This document shows, one piece after another, positions 10,370 through 21,345 of a DNA stretch of 64,000 bases; the first letter of the stretch is position 1, and each line of letters starts with the position of its first letter. The stretch spans positions 24,505,231 to 24,569,230 of the forward strand of contig OX031060.1 in assembly GCA_943736015.1 (NCBI GenBank), written 5' to 3'. Source of the stretch: Tridacna crocea. Its lineage: Eukaryota; Mollusca; Bivalvia; Cardiida; Cardiidae. The position numbers and the translations under genes are program-made. The notes beneath the pieces were generated by a model. It saw nothing but the letters and a program-made list of their open reading frames with translations, had not been told where the DNA came from and did no database searches.

Positions 10370-11703
10370 AAGAAGCAAGAGAGCTATTGGCTCTAAAGCA
10401 CTCACCTGAGTATATCAGTCATCTAGGGTTGATAAAGATAAAGAGATCCTGATTGTTATGATATTAAACACAGGAGTGTAAGTGACCTGCTTTTTAGCCC
10501 AATGTGACCTAATTTCAAAATAGTCCCAGATATCAACAGGACAAAAACCAAATTTCAAGTATCAAGATGAAATGTTGCTGTTAGACACACAAGGCGTTTG
10601 TAAGATAGGCCCAGTGATCTACTTTTTTGACGGACACGACTAATTTCAAACAGATCTGAGATATCATCAAGACAACTACGCATAGTTTCCAGAGTATCTG
10701 GCTGAAAATGTTCCATCTGACATGACCAAATTTTGAACTATCAGAGATATTATCAAGATAAATCCCTCTGACCAAGTTTCATGAGTATCGGGCTGAAAAT
10801 GTGGCCTATACAGTGCACAGAAGGCCTTTCTAAATTTAGCCAAGTAACCTACTTTTTGGCAGACATGACGAATTTCAACATTTCTGAGAAATCATCACTA
10901 CTCCAACTTCTAAGTTTCATGAGGATCTGGCTGAAAATCTGGCCTCTAGAGTGCAAAGGTTTTCCTACGAAGGGGCCCAGTGACCTACTTTTTAACCTGA
11001 CACGACCAAATTTCAAATTTTTTCTAAAAAAATCAACAAGACAAAAAACCTTACCAAAATTCAAAAGTATCCAGCTGAAAATGTGCTCTCCTGATGGCAC
11101 ACACGGATTTTTCTTAGATTTGGACTACATTCTAACCAAAAGTGACCCATTTCATACTTGTCCTATATATTATCGCTCCAAATAAATCTGACCATGTTTT
11201 AAGAGTATCAGACTGAAATTATTTCCCCTAAACTGCACACAAAGTTTATCTAAGATTTGACCCAGTGACCTACTAGTGCTCTTTGACCAAATATGACCCA
11301 TTCCAAATTGTCTGAGATATCATAAAGAAAACCACCTTGACCTAGTTTCATGAATATCAGGTTGAAAATGTGGCCTTTAGAAGGCAGTTCCAAGGCACGT
11401 AAGTTTTTTCTAAGATATGGTACAGTCGCCTACTTTTTGACCCAACATATATTACCCAATTTCTAACTTGTTCAAGATACCATAAAGTCAAACCTTTAAT
11501 TGAGTTTCACAAATGATCCCAAATGACCCAATTTCATATTTGTCCTAGATTGTATCAAGACAATTTTTTGACCAAGTTTCATGAGTATCTGTACTAAATT
11601 GTGACCTCTAGGGTGCACACAGGGTAAATGTTGAAGATCATAATTATGACACACACCAGATACAGCAAGATCACAAAAGCTTACCTTGAGCATTTTTGTG
11701 CTG
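10370..11703 (+). mobile_element. Helentron-like tandem-monomer element, monomer family 1
   Basis: Decayed head with GCACTCACCTGAG. Monomers of ~145 bp built on TTTCATGAGTATC, GGCTGAAAATGTGGCC and GACCTACTTTTTGAC. Tail AAAGCTTACCTTGAGC and TTTGTGCTGA abuts the exon T intron border region. Open frames inside it (for example 10781-11185) follow the monomers and are not genes. Confidence 0.75.
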
Positions 11704-11745
11704 ACAAAAAAGGAAACAAGTACAATCAGGTAACATAAAACCTAC

Positions 11746-11937
11746 TTTTTGACTATGAACTGTATACTTCATCTGTAATGTTTGCTCCATGAAAGACTGT
11801 AGACTATCATCAGGATTCCCTCCAGTGGATTTCAGGAAGCTGATTGTAATGTCAAGGTTATTTAGGGACTGACAGAGATCTGGCAGTGTTTTCATCTCTG
11901 AACAAATCTGTGTTTTTACAGCTGCATTCAGGTCATC
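11746..11937 (-). CDS. RNF213: RNF213-like exon T
   Basis: 64 codons: D-D-L-N-A-A-V, then S-L-N-N-L-D-I-T-I-S-F-L-K, S-T-G-G-N-P-D, and Q-T-L-Q-M at the end. The T-G-G-x-P motif and the final L-Q-M match the vertebrate protein. The acceptor is TCTTTTAG/GAT and the donor CAAAAA/GTAGGT, phase 0 at both ends. A tandem-monomer element tail lies about 45 bp below the donor. Confidence 0.88.
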
Positions 11938-12231
11938 CTAAAAGATAAACATGGAGACATCATGTTGGTGCCAATGGTAAGTTTCAGCTGTATTTTGAAA
12001 TAAACTGATATTCAGTAAAAATCTTAAATGGAAAAAAGAGCAAAAATGTGTCTAAAAAAACTCTGAGGGCCACCTTCCCCTGTTGCATGGCTTTCCCTTT
12101 TGAACCAACGATCAATAAATCCAACTTTGAAGGAAATATCTTCGAAGTGACAGAGATATTACAAAATGTCAAAATTTTGCATCACGAGGACAATTGATTG
12201 TATTAATTGTATAGTATTTAACGCTGTTTTC

Positions 12232-12487
12232 AACATTATTTCAGTTATATTGCGGCAGCCAGTGCACCTGTCCATGCTTTTCTGGAGTCTCTTTTACCAG
12301 CACTCCACACAATTTTCTTTCCAAACCACTAGCTCCTTTCCCTCTTAACCATCATGGAAACCATGGTCCGTGGTGGGAGAGAAATTAATCCCGTCATAAT
12401 GCCTCGCAGGTAAATTAGAGAGCCAGGGAATGAACCAAAGACCCTTTGCTCTCAAGTTCTGCATACTACTGACTGAGCTACCATGGC
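12232..12487 (-). mobile_element. tRNA-derived SINE
   Basis: Minus strand: A-box-like TAGCTCAGTCAGTAGT and B-box-like GGTTCATTCCC, then a body through GCATGGACAGGTGC to AATGTTGAAAAC. The minus-strand open frame at 12345-12635 covers this and the next SINE and is not a gene. Confidence 0.8.
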
Positions 12488-12511
12488 TTGGGATCACATG
12501 GACAATGCAAA

Positions 12512-12720
12512 CTCTTACGAACGAAGTCCGTAACAAAGAAACAAATGAATAAATGCATGGCAGAAATAAGGATCGGAGCGGGATTCCAACTCCGAACTCC
12601 CGGACGCAAAGCCAATACCCTAACCACTGAGCCAAAGAGATATCTCCCTGATGCAGCAGCCAGGTATTGTATTTAAATCGGGAGTATATGCCATGCAGGA
12701 AGGAGTGGTCTCCCGTAACA
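12512..12720 (-). mobile_element. tRNA-derived SINE, second family, copy a
   Basis: Minus strand: GGCTCAGTGGTTAGGGTA (A-box-like) and GTTGGAATCCCGC (B-box-like), with GGGAGACCACTCCTTCC at the outer end. Nearly identical to 12836-13044. Confidence 0.8.
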
Positions 12721-12835
12721 CACCCCCTCTTAAAGTCATCATTTATTGATGACTCAAAGCCTTATTAGGCAGGAAGTCCGATTTTGGACAACAAATGGGA
12801 TTAATGGCTCAATGGCCTATCCCGGACGAGCCCCC

Positions 12836-13044
12836 ATCTTACGAACGAAGTCCGTAACAAAGAAACAAATGAATAAATGCATGGCAGAAATAAGGATCGG
12901 AGCGGGATTCCAACTCCGAACTCCCAGACGCAAAGCCAATACCCTAACCACTGAGCCAAAGAGATATCTCCCTGACGCAGCAGCCAGGTATTGTATTTAA
13001 ATCGGGAGTATATGCCATGCAGGAAGGAGTGGTCTCCCGTAACA
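12836..13044 (-). mobile_element. tRNA-derived SINE, second family, copy b
   Basis: Almost identical to the copy at 12512-12720 (differences include CCCGGACG versus CCCAGACG and GATGCAGC versus GACGCAGC). Same orientation with ~115 bp between, as expected from a segmental duplication. Confidence 0.82.
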
Positions 13045-13427
13045 AAACAAAGAAGCAAACAATAGGGCTATGCAACTTTTTCTTACAAAATGGCCCAGGT
13101 AGCAAAGAAACAGCTGAAAAGCCTGATCTATTTCAATTGTGTCTAGTAATAACCTTTTTTTATTACATACTAAGTCAAATTAACATTTTTACTAATAGTT
13201 AAAAGCCCAGACACTGCAATTCTGAACTTTTTTAGTCCAAAAATTCTCTTGGTAAAGGATCATGAAGATCCAAGATTAGATGGCACATTCTCCATTGTAC
13301 GATGCCTGTAAACGCTCATTGAGTCAGGTTTACCAGCCTGAGGGTACTGTCAATTGTTGCTTATATTGCACAGCTTTTGATTGGTTTGTTTTAGGTTTTA
13401 AAGTTATTTAAACAGCAAAGGTCATAA

Positions 13428-13648
13428 TGTGGGTGGCCAGTACACCTATGCCTATGTTTCCTGGCTTTTTCACATCAGTACTGATAAAACTTTCTTCCAA
13501 GCCACTGACTGCATTTCTTATTTGTATCAGAGGTGAGAAACGAAAAAGCGCAAAATAGAAGTTTCTCGTAGCCATGTATCAAACTTGCAACCACCAGGTA
13601 AAGAGTCACATATGCTAACCACTGGGCTACTCAGCCAAGCAATAGCTT
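13428..13648 (-). mobile_element. tRNA-derived SINE
   Basis: Minus strand: TGGCTGAGTAGCCCAGTGG head and a body with AGTCAGTGGCTTGG shared with the copy at 8822-9046. The promoter boxes are weaker. Confidence 0.72.
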
Positions 13649-13884
13649 TTCAAAACACTTAGAAAAATAGCAACTGCCTATTACAAGCAAGTGCTCCTTT
13701 TTCTAGTAAATTCTGCTGCATCTCTGAACAAATAAACTAACAATCAAAGGTATTCCTTTCTTTGGATATTTCTCCTTTAAAATGTTCCAACTGGTTATCA
13801 GTAGACATTTACAACTTTTAAATCAGCCCAATCTATTCTACTTGCCACAATAGCCATTAAAGGTTTTCATACAAAGGCATCAAC

Positions 13885-14093
13885 ACTTAATCAAATATTC
13901 AAATGTTTTCAAACCTGGAGAAAGAATGTTTTTGAATGCATTATAGAAGGGGGAAAAACTGGTAACAAGCATTCTTTATTTTTTGCTACAAAATTTTCTT
14001 ACCATTTCAAAGATGATTCCTTTCATCTTTGACTCATTTTTCATCTGCAAATGTTTTCAATTTGGAAGTCTAAAATAGTACTTCCTGGTAAGA
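13885..14093. mobile_element. TTAA MITE remnant, copy 12
   Basis: Core decayed (AACTGGTAACAAGCATTC) but the right half with CATCTGCAAATG and TTTGGAAGTCTAAAAT is clear. It ends 38 bp from the exon S donor. Confidence 0.7.
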
Positions 14094-14130
14094 AAAAAAA
14101 TGATACAACATGTAATATATTGTCTCCTAC

Positions 14131-14205
14131 CTGTGGAACTTTCTCTTCTAGTTTCATGAATACTTCTCCATTTGTAATTTCAGCTCTATAAATCATAAGG
14201 TCAAT
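14131..14205 (-). CDS. RNF213: RNF213-like exon S (75 nt)
   Basis: 25 codons, I-D-L-M-I-Y-R-A-E then V-F-M-K-L-E-E-K-V-P-Q, matching the L-V-Y-R-H-D and L-F-M-D-I-K segment of the family. The acceptor is TTGTTTAG/ATT and the donor CCACAG/GTAGGA, phase 0 at both ends. It is too short to be seen as a long open frame. Confidence 0.83.
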
Positions 14206-14974
14206 CTAAACAATAGAAATGAAGCTGTCAGAGAAGAAACTTTAAAAACATGGAACCTTTGGAAAATGGATCTATGCATCTGTGAAGTGTCATGTTTACA
14301 ATGCCAAACCGTATAATGGTCAATGGTTCTTGATAAAATTATACACTTTGCCACCTTTTTTCATGACATGGCATTTCATGAAGTAGAAACAACTATTGTG
14401 TGTGGGGCTTGTGAAAAAAAAAAGAGGTTTCATTACATTTTGTCGTGTAGTGATCCTGATCCATGTTGAAAATATATATCAAACTTCCTTTTTCCATTAC
14501 ACTGCATAAACAAATGTATATAACTGTGGTATTGCATGGTCAATCTGGGAGAAAGTTGTTGTACTAAATTTCCAAATGGTGGTTGATAGAGAAGTTCAAA
14601 GTAAAAACTCTGTATAGTTTTCAAGATAAGACAAACATGAAAAATTTACTCAACCATGTAACTTAAAATTGCTCCAAGTGGGTCATTTTCCATTGAATAA
14701 AAAAATTTCACAAAATTCTGTCAAATAGTATTAGAGATATTCTCTTGGACAACACACAGATGGATGGATAGACAGATGGACAGACAATGCTGAATCTATA
14801 TTCCTCTGCCTTTGGCATGGGATAAAAATTTCTTATTCTGACCTGCTATAATAGGCAACTGAATGACAGTCTTGGTATTTACATTTAATTTTAGAATTTG
14901 TGACAGTTTGTGAATACAGAAACCAATATCTTTTCAAACATTTAAAAGTCAAGCCTGTGTTGCCATCTTATGAG
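14206..14974. other. Intronic, no exon seen
   Basis: Intron between exons R and S. The minus-strand frame at 14433-14624 has no recognisable similarity. A GATGGATGGATAGACAGATGG run near 14760 resembles the tail of a tandem-monomer element. Confidence 0.5.
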
Positions 14975-15035
14975 TCCCATTCAATTTTTCATCTGCAAAT
15001 GCATCCAATTTGGACAAGTCTGTAATCTTATTGAT
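14975..15035. mobile_element. TTAA MITE right-half fragment, copy 13
   Basis: Only CATCTGCAAATGCATCC and TTTGGACAAGTCTGTAAT remain, directly beside exon R. Confidence 0.6.
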
Positions 15036-15065
15036 AGTGAAGAGAGAAAACCATTACATACAAAC

Positions 15066-15294
15066 CTGTAAAACATGTCCCACATCAATTCTAGACTTCG
15101 AAAAAAGGAATCTGTCCATAATCTGTCGTTCAAGACTCACAAAATCATATTCTATTGTTGTCCCTTTGCCGACCTCAAAGGAGTAATTACAGTTGGCAAG
15201 TATCAGGGGAAGTAAGTCTTGCTCAGTATCATAACTAATCAAATGGGCTGATGTCACTTCCATTGGTAGAACTTTCGCTGAATGGTTTGGTGAT
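15066..15294 (-). CDS. RNF213: RNF213-like exon R (most conserved C-terminal block)
   Basis: About 76 codons: S-P-N-H-S-A near the start, then H-L-I-S-Y-D, L-L-P-L-I-L-A-N-C-N-Y and L-E-R-Q-I-M-D-R-F-L. The H-x-I-S-Y, L-I-L-x-N-C-x-Y and Q-I-x-x-R-F-L motifs are diagnostic of the RNF213 C-terminal domain. The acceptor is TTTCAG/A and the donor TTACAG/GTTTGT. It ends in phase 0. Confidence 0.92.
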
Positions 15295-15364
15295 CTGAAA
15301 GGGAATTAAAATCAAGTCATTGGCGAAATAAGTGTGCTGTTACAGTGACAAGACCAAAATCACG

Positions 15365-15583
15365 TTAACTCTTTACAACGTAATCCTGACTTTATACAAT
15401 ACTGATGAAGAGGCCTTTTGAAAACATTATGGGAAAAGGAGAAAATGCTAGTAACCAACATTTTCCAACAATGTTTTCTACCCTTCCCAAAACAAATTTC
15501 ATTTTTTGAGTCAAATCAATTTTGTCATCTGCAAATACTTTCCATTTGGACAAGTTTAAAAATTTGGCATTTGGATAAGACTG
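15365..15583. mobile_element. TTAA palindromic MITE, copy 14
   Basis: Left TTAA-CTCTTTAC. The core is shortened in its right arm (ACCAACATTTTCC directly before AACAATG). Right end decayed. Lies in the intron between exons Q and R. Confidence 0.75.
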
Positions 15584-15691
15584 AAATGTATTTCAGTCCA
15601 TCAGTTTTATTGACAGTTTTGACAGATTCTCCTCATATTTACATTCAGCTCTTACTGTTACCTAAAAGCTATAAAAGAGAAAAATATTTAC

Positions 15692-15890
15692 CGTTTCCTG
15701 GCTTTAGACATCTCTTTGATATATTTGTCCAATACATCATTTTGTTTGCGCAACAAAAAGTCCAGCAAAGCATAAGGACAAAGTCCTTCCTCTTTCATAG
15801 CTGGCAACAGCATTGAGATAGGTGTATCTTCTGTAATTGCTACACAGAAATCCTTTTGTACAGGCATTCCTCCCAGTTCAGTTGGACACA
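15692..15890 (-). CDS. RNF213: RNF213-like exon Q
   Basis: About 66 residues starting C-P-T-E-L-G-G-M-P, with I-T-E-D-T-P-I-S-M-L-L-P and G-L-C-P-Y-A-L-L-D-F-L. It matches the conserved L-L-P-x-x-x-x-x-G-L-C-A-T-A-L-V block of RNF213. The acceptor is TATACAG/TG and the donor AAACG/GTAAAT, ending in phase 2. The ATG upstream of the acceptor in the same frame is intronic and not a start. Confidence 0.88.
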
Positions 15891-16495
15891 CTGTATAAAA
15901 GACAGTTGCCATAATACACAGAGTTTCTTACTTAAATATCTTTTCAATATAAAATATATAGTCAAAACAGGTTATTGTTGCATTGCTGTAATTGGTATCT
16001 TAATGCTGTAACAAACATTCGCCCCATCTAGCAGCTACTCAATCCACTTTTTTTAAAGATAAATACCATTACTCAGGAATCATTCTCTAACAACCCAATG
16101 ATAATAACCAAAATACCATCTTTAAGCAAAAAAAATTATTTCAAAAGTAAAAATAATTGTTTAATTCTATTTTTCTCCTCCCACTTACAATCCCTTCTTC
16201 CTTGCAATTTTGATACCAGACCAGTATTGGTAACTAAATTAGTTTGTCTGCAGTTTCACATGGCAACTTTCATTTCATCATGCGACTACATTTTGGTACC
16301 AACATTACAGAAATTGCTTTTTACTTTTCCAAGTAATCATGACATCACATAACACCATTCAACATGGTTGGGTTGTGACAGTCTCTGGCTGTTTTTTTAA
16401 TCATTGAACTGTAAATACAGCAAAACTAAATTTCACCATGCTAAACAACATTATATATCCGGACTTGTTACTAGATTATATAAAAGATAAGTGCA
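15891..16495. other. Intronic, nothing recognised
   Basis: Intron between exons P and Q. A plus-strand frame at 16098-16352 has no recognisable similarity. Confidence 0.5.
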
Positions 16496-16640
16496 TGACT
16501 CAAAGCAGTGGACTGTGAGTGCTGTGGTAAAACATTGGACTATCAACCTTGGGGCCTGAGGTTCGATATCCAGCCCAAACAGGACCTTTCTGAGACACCT
16601 TGTGGTTCCCACCTAACTAGAGGTGAATTGGTTTGAAACC
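16496..16640 (+). mobile_element. tRNA-derived SINE fragment
   Basis: Plus strand: A-box-like GTGCTGTGGTAAAACATTGG and B box GAGGTTCGATATCC. Short body. Confidence 0.65.
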
Positions 16641-16660
16641 CAGAGGTAGCCTGGCTTTAT

Positions 16661-16700
16661 CAGGGCCGTCAAAAGTAGGGATTGTGTGCGAATGGTTTAA
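16661..16700. mobile_element. TTAA MITE end fragment, copy 15
   Basis: GTCAAAAGTAGGGATTGTGT followed by GCGAATGG-TTTAA matches the end shown by full copies. The rest is absent. Confidence 0.65.
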
Positions 16701-17216
16701 ATTCAAAGCATCTAAAAGTATGGAAAATACTATGGAGATAACCGTCTACTATCGTGTAGTCAGGCCACATGTTAGTTGCTAGCAGAAAAAAGGAATTTTA
16801 AAATCAGGCAAACAGTTAATGAAACACACAACTACCTAGCAGCTTTCAACCTAGTTTTAAAATTAATTTCTCAGTCAGTAACCAACAGCAGGACCAACTG
16901 CGCAATGACAGATTGTCATCTTCACAATAATTTCCATACTTGTAAATGGTATGATATGAATTCAAATGCATTTAACACCCACTTTTTTACAATTGGGCTT
17001 TATTGGTACTTCAATCTTGATAACAACTATTGGTAATGCAGCAAAAAGTTTTGCAAACCGGATATACATATGAATCCCATTGCAACTGATCATTGTTCAA
17101 CTGTCTTAATGTAAAGACTGTTTTCAAAGAGCAGTCAGTCCAGTTTATCAGAAATAAAATTGAGAAAAACATGAATTACATTTTTTCAGTTACTGAACAT
17201 TGCACACTTTACTTAC
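16701..17216. other. Intronic, nothing recognised
   Basis: Intron between exons P and Q, below the exon P donor. A plus-strand frame at 16776-17036 shows no recognisable similarity. Confidence 0.5.
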
Positions 17217-17303
17217 AGTAATGTGCCAAGTTTTCTCTACAGATATCCCATGCAGTCACAAAATCTGTAATAAGTTGATGGGTTTCTTCGCCAGCTATCT
17301 TGT
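17217..17303 (-). CDS. RNF213: RNF213-like exon P
   Basis: 28 codons after a split Asp: K-I-A-G-E-E-T-H-Q-L-I, then F-V-T-A-W-D-I-C-R-E-N-L. It corresponds to the helix with F-x-x-x-W-N-x-L-R in vertebrates. The acceptor is ATTATAG/AC and the donor CATTACT/GTAAGT. Phase is 1 at both ends, consistent with O and Q. Confidence 0.82.
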
Positions 17304-17439
17304 CTATAATAGGAAAATTAATGTTAAATCAATGTTAAATTTGGAAAATTAATGTTATCTGAAATAATGCTTGATAGATTTATACGTCTATAATTATGAT
17401 CATATCAAAAAATTACAATTAACTTGGTAGTATGTATGA

Positions 17440-17686
17440 AGTTTTCTCTTGGTTGTCATGGCAACCAGTGTTCTTCACCAATTTCAATTCTTTGAAGTAT
17501 TTTGAAAGAGCATGACCTAAGGATCATTTCTGTGAAGTTTGATTGAAGTCTGACTGTTAGTTTAGGAGGAGAAGATTTTATTTGTAATTGTGAACAAATG
17601 GATGGACAAGATGGACGGACAACGGACATTGACCGATCACAATAGCTCATCTTGAGCACTTTGTGCTCAGGTGAGCTAAAAACATT
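17440..17686 (+). mobile_element. Tail fragment of a family-4 tandem-monomer element
   Basis: GTTGTCATGGCAACCAG, GGAGGAGAAGATTTTATTTG and the tail hairpin AGCTCATCTTGAGCAC / GTGCTCAGGTGAGCT match the end of the element at 57213-58960. The monomer array and head are missing. Confidence 0.75.
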
Positions 17687-18078
17687 AAAAAAAATCTCTT
17701 AATGTTTGATTTATAAATCATAATTTTTAATTTTCCAAAATTGATAAAAAATATACTGTGATAGAGGAAACAAGATGGTCAGGATGGCCCTGTATCAGTT
17801 CACTGGCTAACAAGTAAAAAACCTTAAACATTACAATTCTTGGCTAATTGGTTCTGAGCTGAAGACAAATTTTCTTGATAAAAGCCCAGACAGAGGTTAC
17901 AATCCACCTGCTTAGCCTTTTTTGACCAGAGAGCTGTAGTAACTTGAATCCTAGTGAAGGTCCACAAGATAAACCTGCATACCAATTAATGCAGGTCTGG
18001 AATGTAAGGTTATAAACAAGAAGATTGTCAAAGTTTCAACCATAAGAGACCCTAAAGGCCCTATAAAATATGAAAACC

Positions 18079-18308
18079 TTTAACCCATTACCACACAATC
18101 CCTACTTTTGACGCCCCTGAGAAAGAAGCCTTTAGAAAACATTGTGGGAAAAGGAGAAAATGCTGGTAACCAGCATTTTCTCCTTTTCCCACAATGCTTT
18201 CTACCCTTCACAAAACAAATTTTAAATTTTCAGTCTCTTTTATTTTGTTGTCTGCAAATGCTTTTAATTTGAAGCGGTCTAAAATTTTCTCGAGTGGTAA
18301 AGAGTTAA
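18079..18308. mobile_element. TTAA palindromic MITE, copy 16
   Basis: TTAA-CCCATTACCA left and GGTAAAGAG-TTAA right. Perfect-looking core with GGTAACC. Shares its right TTAA with the next copy. Confidence 0.87.
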
Positions 18309-18531
18309 GTCATTACCAAAAGACAATATTTTAGGCTTGTCCGACAGAAAGCATTTGCAGATGACAAAATAAAAGTGATTGAAAATTTGAAAATGTTCAG
18401 TGAAGGGTAAAAAGCATTGTGGGAAAAGGAGAAAATGCTGGTTACCAGCATTTTCTCCGTATCCAACAATGTTTGCTAAAGGCTTCTTTCTCAGGGTCGT
18501 CAAAAGTAGGGATTGTGTGGTAACAGGTTAA
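18305..18531. mobile_element. TTAA palindromic MITE, copy 17 (abuts copy 16)
   Basis: Starts in the TTAA that ends copy 16 and ends GGTAACAGG-TTAA. The core has GGTTACC, the opposite central base to copy 16. Confidence 0.87.
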
Positions 18532-19330
18532 ATACGGCTAATTTTGACCCCAGGACTAAATTTTGAACAAATTTAGAAGTGAACCACTAGATGAATCTTT
18601 GTGCTATGACTTATTGTTTACTGCATGAAAATTCTTAGACTTTTTACTCTATAAGCAATGACCCTTTGGGTGGGGCCAACTTTTGAAAAGGCCTATTAGA
18701 TCATTGCATTCATAAAACACTACATTTATAGACCTTGATCAGAAGCAAGAACATGAACTTTTCACTGTACGAGCTTATCTAAATCTTGTGACTTGTGGGA
18801 CAAGACCAAAGTTGCCCATGTTAAACTTGTGACCCTAGAAGCATAGCCAAACTTAACCCCATAATTTGGGCACTCTTGCTAGAGACCATTACATAAATCT
18901 ACATCCAAAATCTGGTAGCCCTAAACCCTAAGGCTAGGTACAAGAAAATTTCTAAGTTTTTACTATATATGCTTATGTAAAACTTGTGACCCTCAGGTGG
19001 GCACTTTTTACCCCTAGAATTGAAGAAAGTTGCAAGAAGTCTCTGAGATGAAGCTACATGCAAAAATTTTGTAGCCCTGGGTCTTCCGGTTTCAGACAAG
19101 AAAATGTTCAAAGATTTTTATCATTTTTTAACTTCTGTTGTCATGGCAATCAAAGTTTATAGGAATCAAATTCTTTCAACAAATTCTGAAGGAGACCATG
19201 GCAGCATCATTTCTGTAAAGCTTTGGTCAAAATTGGATGAGTAGTTTCAGAGAATGGTTTTGGAATAAAATACATGTACACACGGACACATGTACAACTG
19301 ACACCACCACATACTGTACACATGGACTTT

Positions 19331-19895
19331 TACATGTGAAAAAAATTTTGCGAATTACAGATTATGGACATTTTGCATAGTGAAATGTTTGCGATCTCAA
19401 AAGATTAGTTATTTGTTGGTATACTTGTAGTAAAATATGTAAACAGGAAAGTTTGCTACTTTTCCAAATTCCCGAAATCGCAAAAAATTCTACTTTTACA
19501 GTTAGCCATTTGCAAGTGGAGCTGAAAGTTATAGAATTACATCAAACCATCAAATTCTTTATTTTTTACCCCAAACTGCAGAAACAAATTAAGTGCAACT
19601 TAAGTAGCTGAATTTGTTTTTGAAATCGTTAAATAAATTTCAGGAATATCAGTTTTTCTTCTTAATGCACTACACTTTCAAAAGCCTTCTTCACTACAGG
19701 GTCAAAGAAATATTGCATTGTTCTGTACAAGATTAAGTGACACTTACACATGCCCAAGTATTTAACTACTTTCACAGTATTTCAAAAAAAAAAATCAGTC
19801 ACACTTTTTTATCAATTAGTCATGCTCCATGTGTTTTCTAATAGTTCTCGGAACTTGAAATGTTTCGAATAAACCCTTCATTAATAGGCCAGGGA
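19331..19895. other. Intronic, nothing recognised
   Basis: Intron between exons O and P. Sequence with AATTTTGCGAATTACAG and CGAAATCGCAAAAAATTC may be an old repeat. Confidence 0.5.
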
Positions 19896-19907
19896 GCATT
19901 AAAAAGA

Positions 19908-21345
19908 GGACTATGATGCTCCTATATCGCTCACCTGAGTACCAAGCTGAAACATCAAACTTGTGACCCCTGGACAGGGCCAGTTTTGACCCAAGGGGCA
20001 TCCTAAGAAAAAACTTGGTAGAAGTCCACTAGGAGATGCTACATACCAAATATCAAAACTCTACACCACCAAGTTTCAGAGAAGAAGAATTTTAAAGTTT
20101 TCCTTCTTTGTTCCTATGTTTCAAACTTGTGACCCCCGGGGCATCATATGAACAATCTTGGTAGAGGTCCACTAGGAGATGCTACATACCAAATATCAAA
20201 GCTCTACGCCTTCTAGTTTCAGAGAAGAAGAATTTTGAAGTTTTCCTCCTTTGTTCCTGTTTCAAACTTGTGACCGCTGGGGCAGGGCCAGTTTTGACCC
20301 ATGGGGCATCATATAGACAATCTTGGTAGACGTCCACTAGGAGCTGCTACATACCAAATATCAAAGCTGTATGCCTTCTAGTTTCAGAGAAGAAGAATTT
20401 TAAAGTTTTGCTTCTTTGTTACTATCATACAAACTTGTGACCCTCCGAGGTGGGGCCAATTTTGACCCCAGGGACATCATATGAACAATCTTGGTAAAGG
20501 TCTACTAGGAGATGCTACATACCAAATATGACAGCTCTGCGCCTTTTAGTTTCAGAGAAAAAGAATTTTAAAGTTTTCCTTCTTTGTTCCTATCATAAAA
20601 ATTTGTGATCCCGGGGTGGGGCCAGTTTTGACCCCAGGGACATCATATGAATAATCTTGGTAGATGACCACTAGGAGATGCTACATACGAAATATCAAAG
20701 CTGTATGCCTTCTAGTTTCAGAGAAGAAGAATTTTGAAGTTTTCCTCCTTTGTTCCAATTTTTCAAACTTGTGACCCCCGGGGCGGGGCCAGTTTTGACC
20801 CCAGGGACATTATCTGTACAATCATGGTAGAGGTCCACTTGGAGATTCTACATACCAAATATCTAAGCTGTATGCCTTCTACTTTCAGAGAAGAAGATTT
20901 TCAAAGTTTTCCTTCTTTTTGTTCCTAAGTTTCAGACTTGTGACCCCAGGGGCATCATATGAACAATCTTGATAGAGGTCCACTAAGAGATGCTACATAC
21001 CAAATATCAAAGCTCTGCACTTTCTAGTTTCAGAGAAGAAGAATTTTAAAGTTTTCCTTCTTTGTTCCTATGTTTCAAACTTGTGACCCCCGGGGTGGGG
21101 CCAGTTTTGACCCAAGGGGCATCATATGAACAATCTTGGTAGAGGTCCACTAGGAGATGCTACATACCAAATATCAAAGCTCTACGCCTTCTAGTTTCAG
21201 AGAAAAAGATTTTCAAAGATTTTGCTATTTTTTTCCTTTTGGTTGCCATTGCAACCACAATTATGACTGAAATTGTGGATGATGGACGATGGACATTGGG
21301 CGATCACAAAAGCTCACCATGAGCACTTTGTGCTCAGGTGAGCTC
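19908..21345 (+). mobile_element. Helentron-like tandem-monomer element, family 2
   Basis: Head GAGGACTATGATGCTCC then TCGCTCACCTGAGTACC. About eight ~165-bp monomers with CAGTTTTGACCC, GGTAGAGGTCCACTAGGAG and TAGTTTCAGAGAAGAAGA. The last monomer is followed by GTTGCCATTGCAACCAC and the tail AGCTCACCATGAGCAC / GTGCTCAGGTGAGCT. It directly abuts the next element. Confidence 0.85.

Larger units (their letters stand above)
17766..19330 (+). mobile_element. Tandem-monomer element (family 2-like), interrupted by two MITEs
   Basis: Head ACAAGATGGTCAGGATGGCCC with TTCACTGGCTAAC. Diverged monomers with AAACTTGTGACCC and GATAAA-like spacers. It ends after GTTGTCATGGCAATCAAAG and a GGACACATG run, with no clear tail hairpin. 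It is split at 18079-18531 by two TTAA MITEs. Confidence 0.68.

Noticed and set aside
10781..11185. 134-aa plus-strand open frame
   Set aside because: Monomer sequence of a family-1 element; the opposite strand is open over the same monomers too.
12345..13058. Minus-strand open frames of 96 and 85 aa sharing a common peptide
   Set aside because: They translate the two copies of a tRNA-derived SINE; the shared peptide reflects the SINE duplication.
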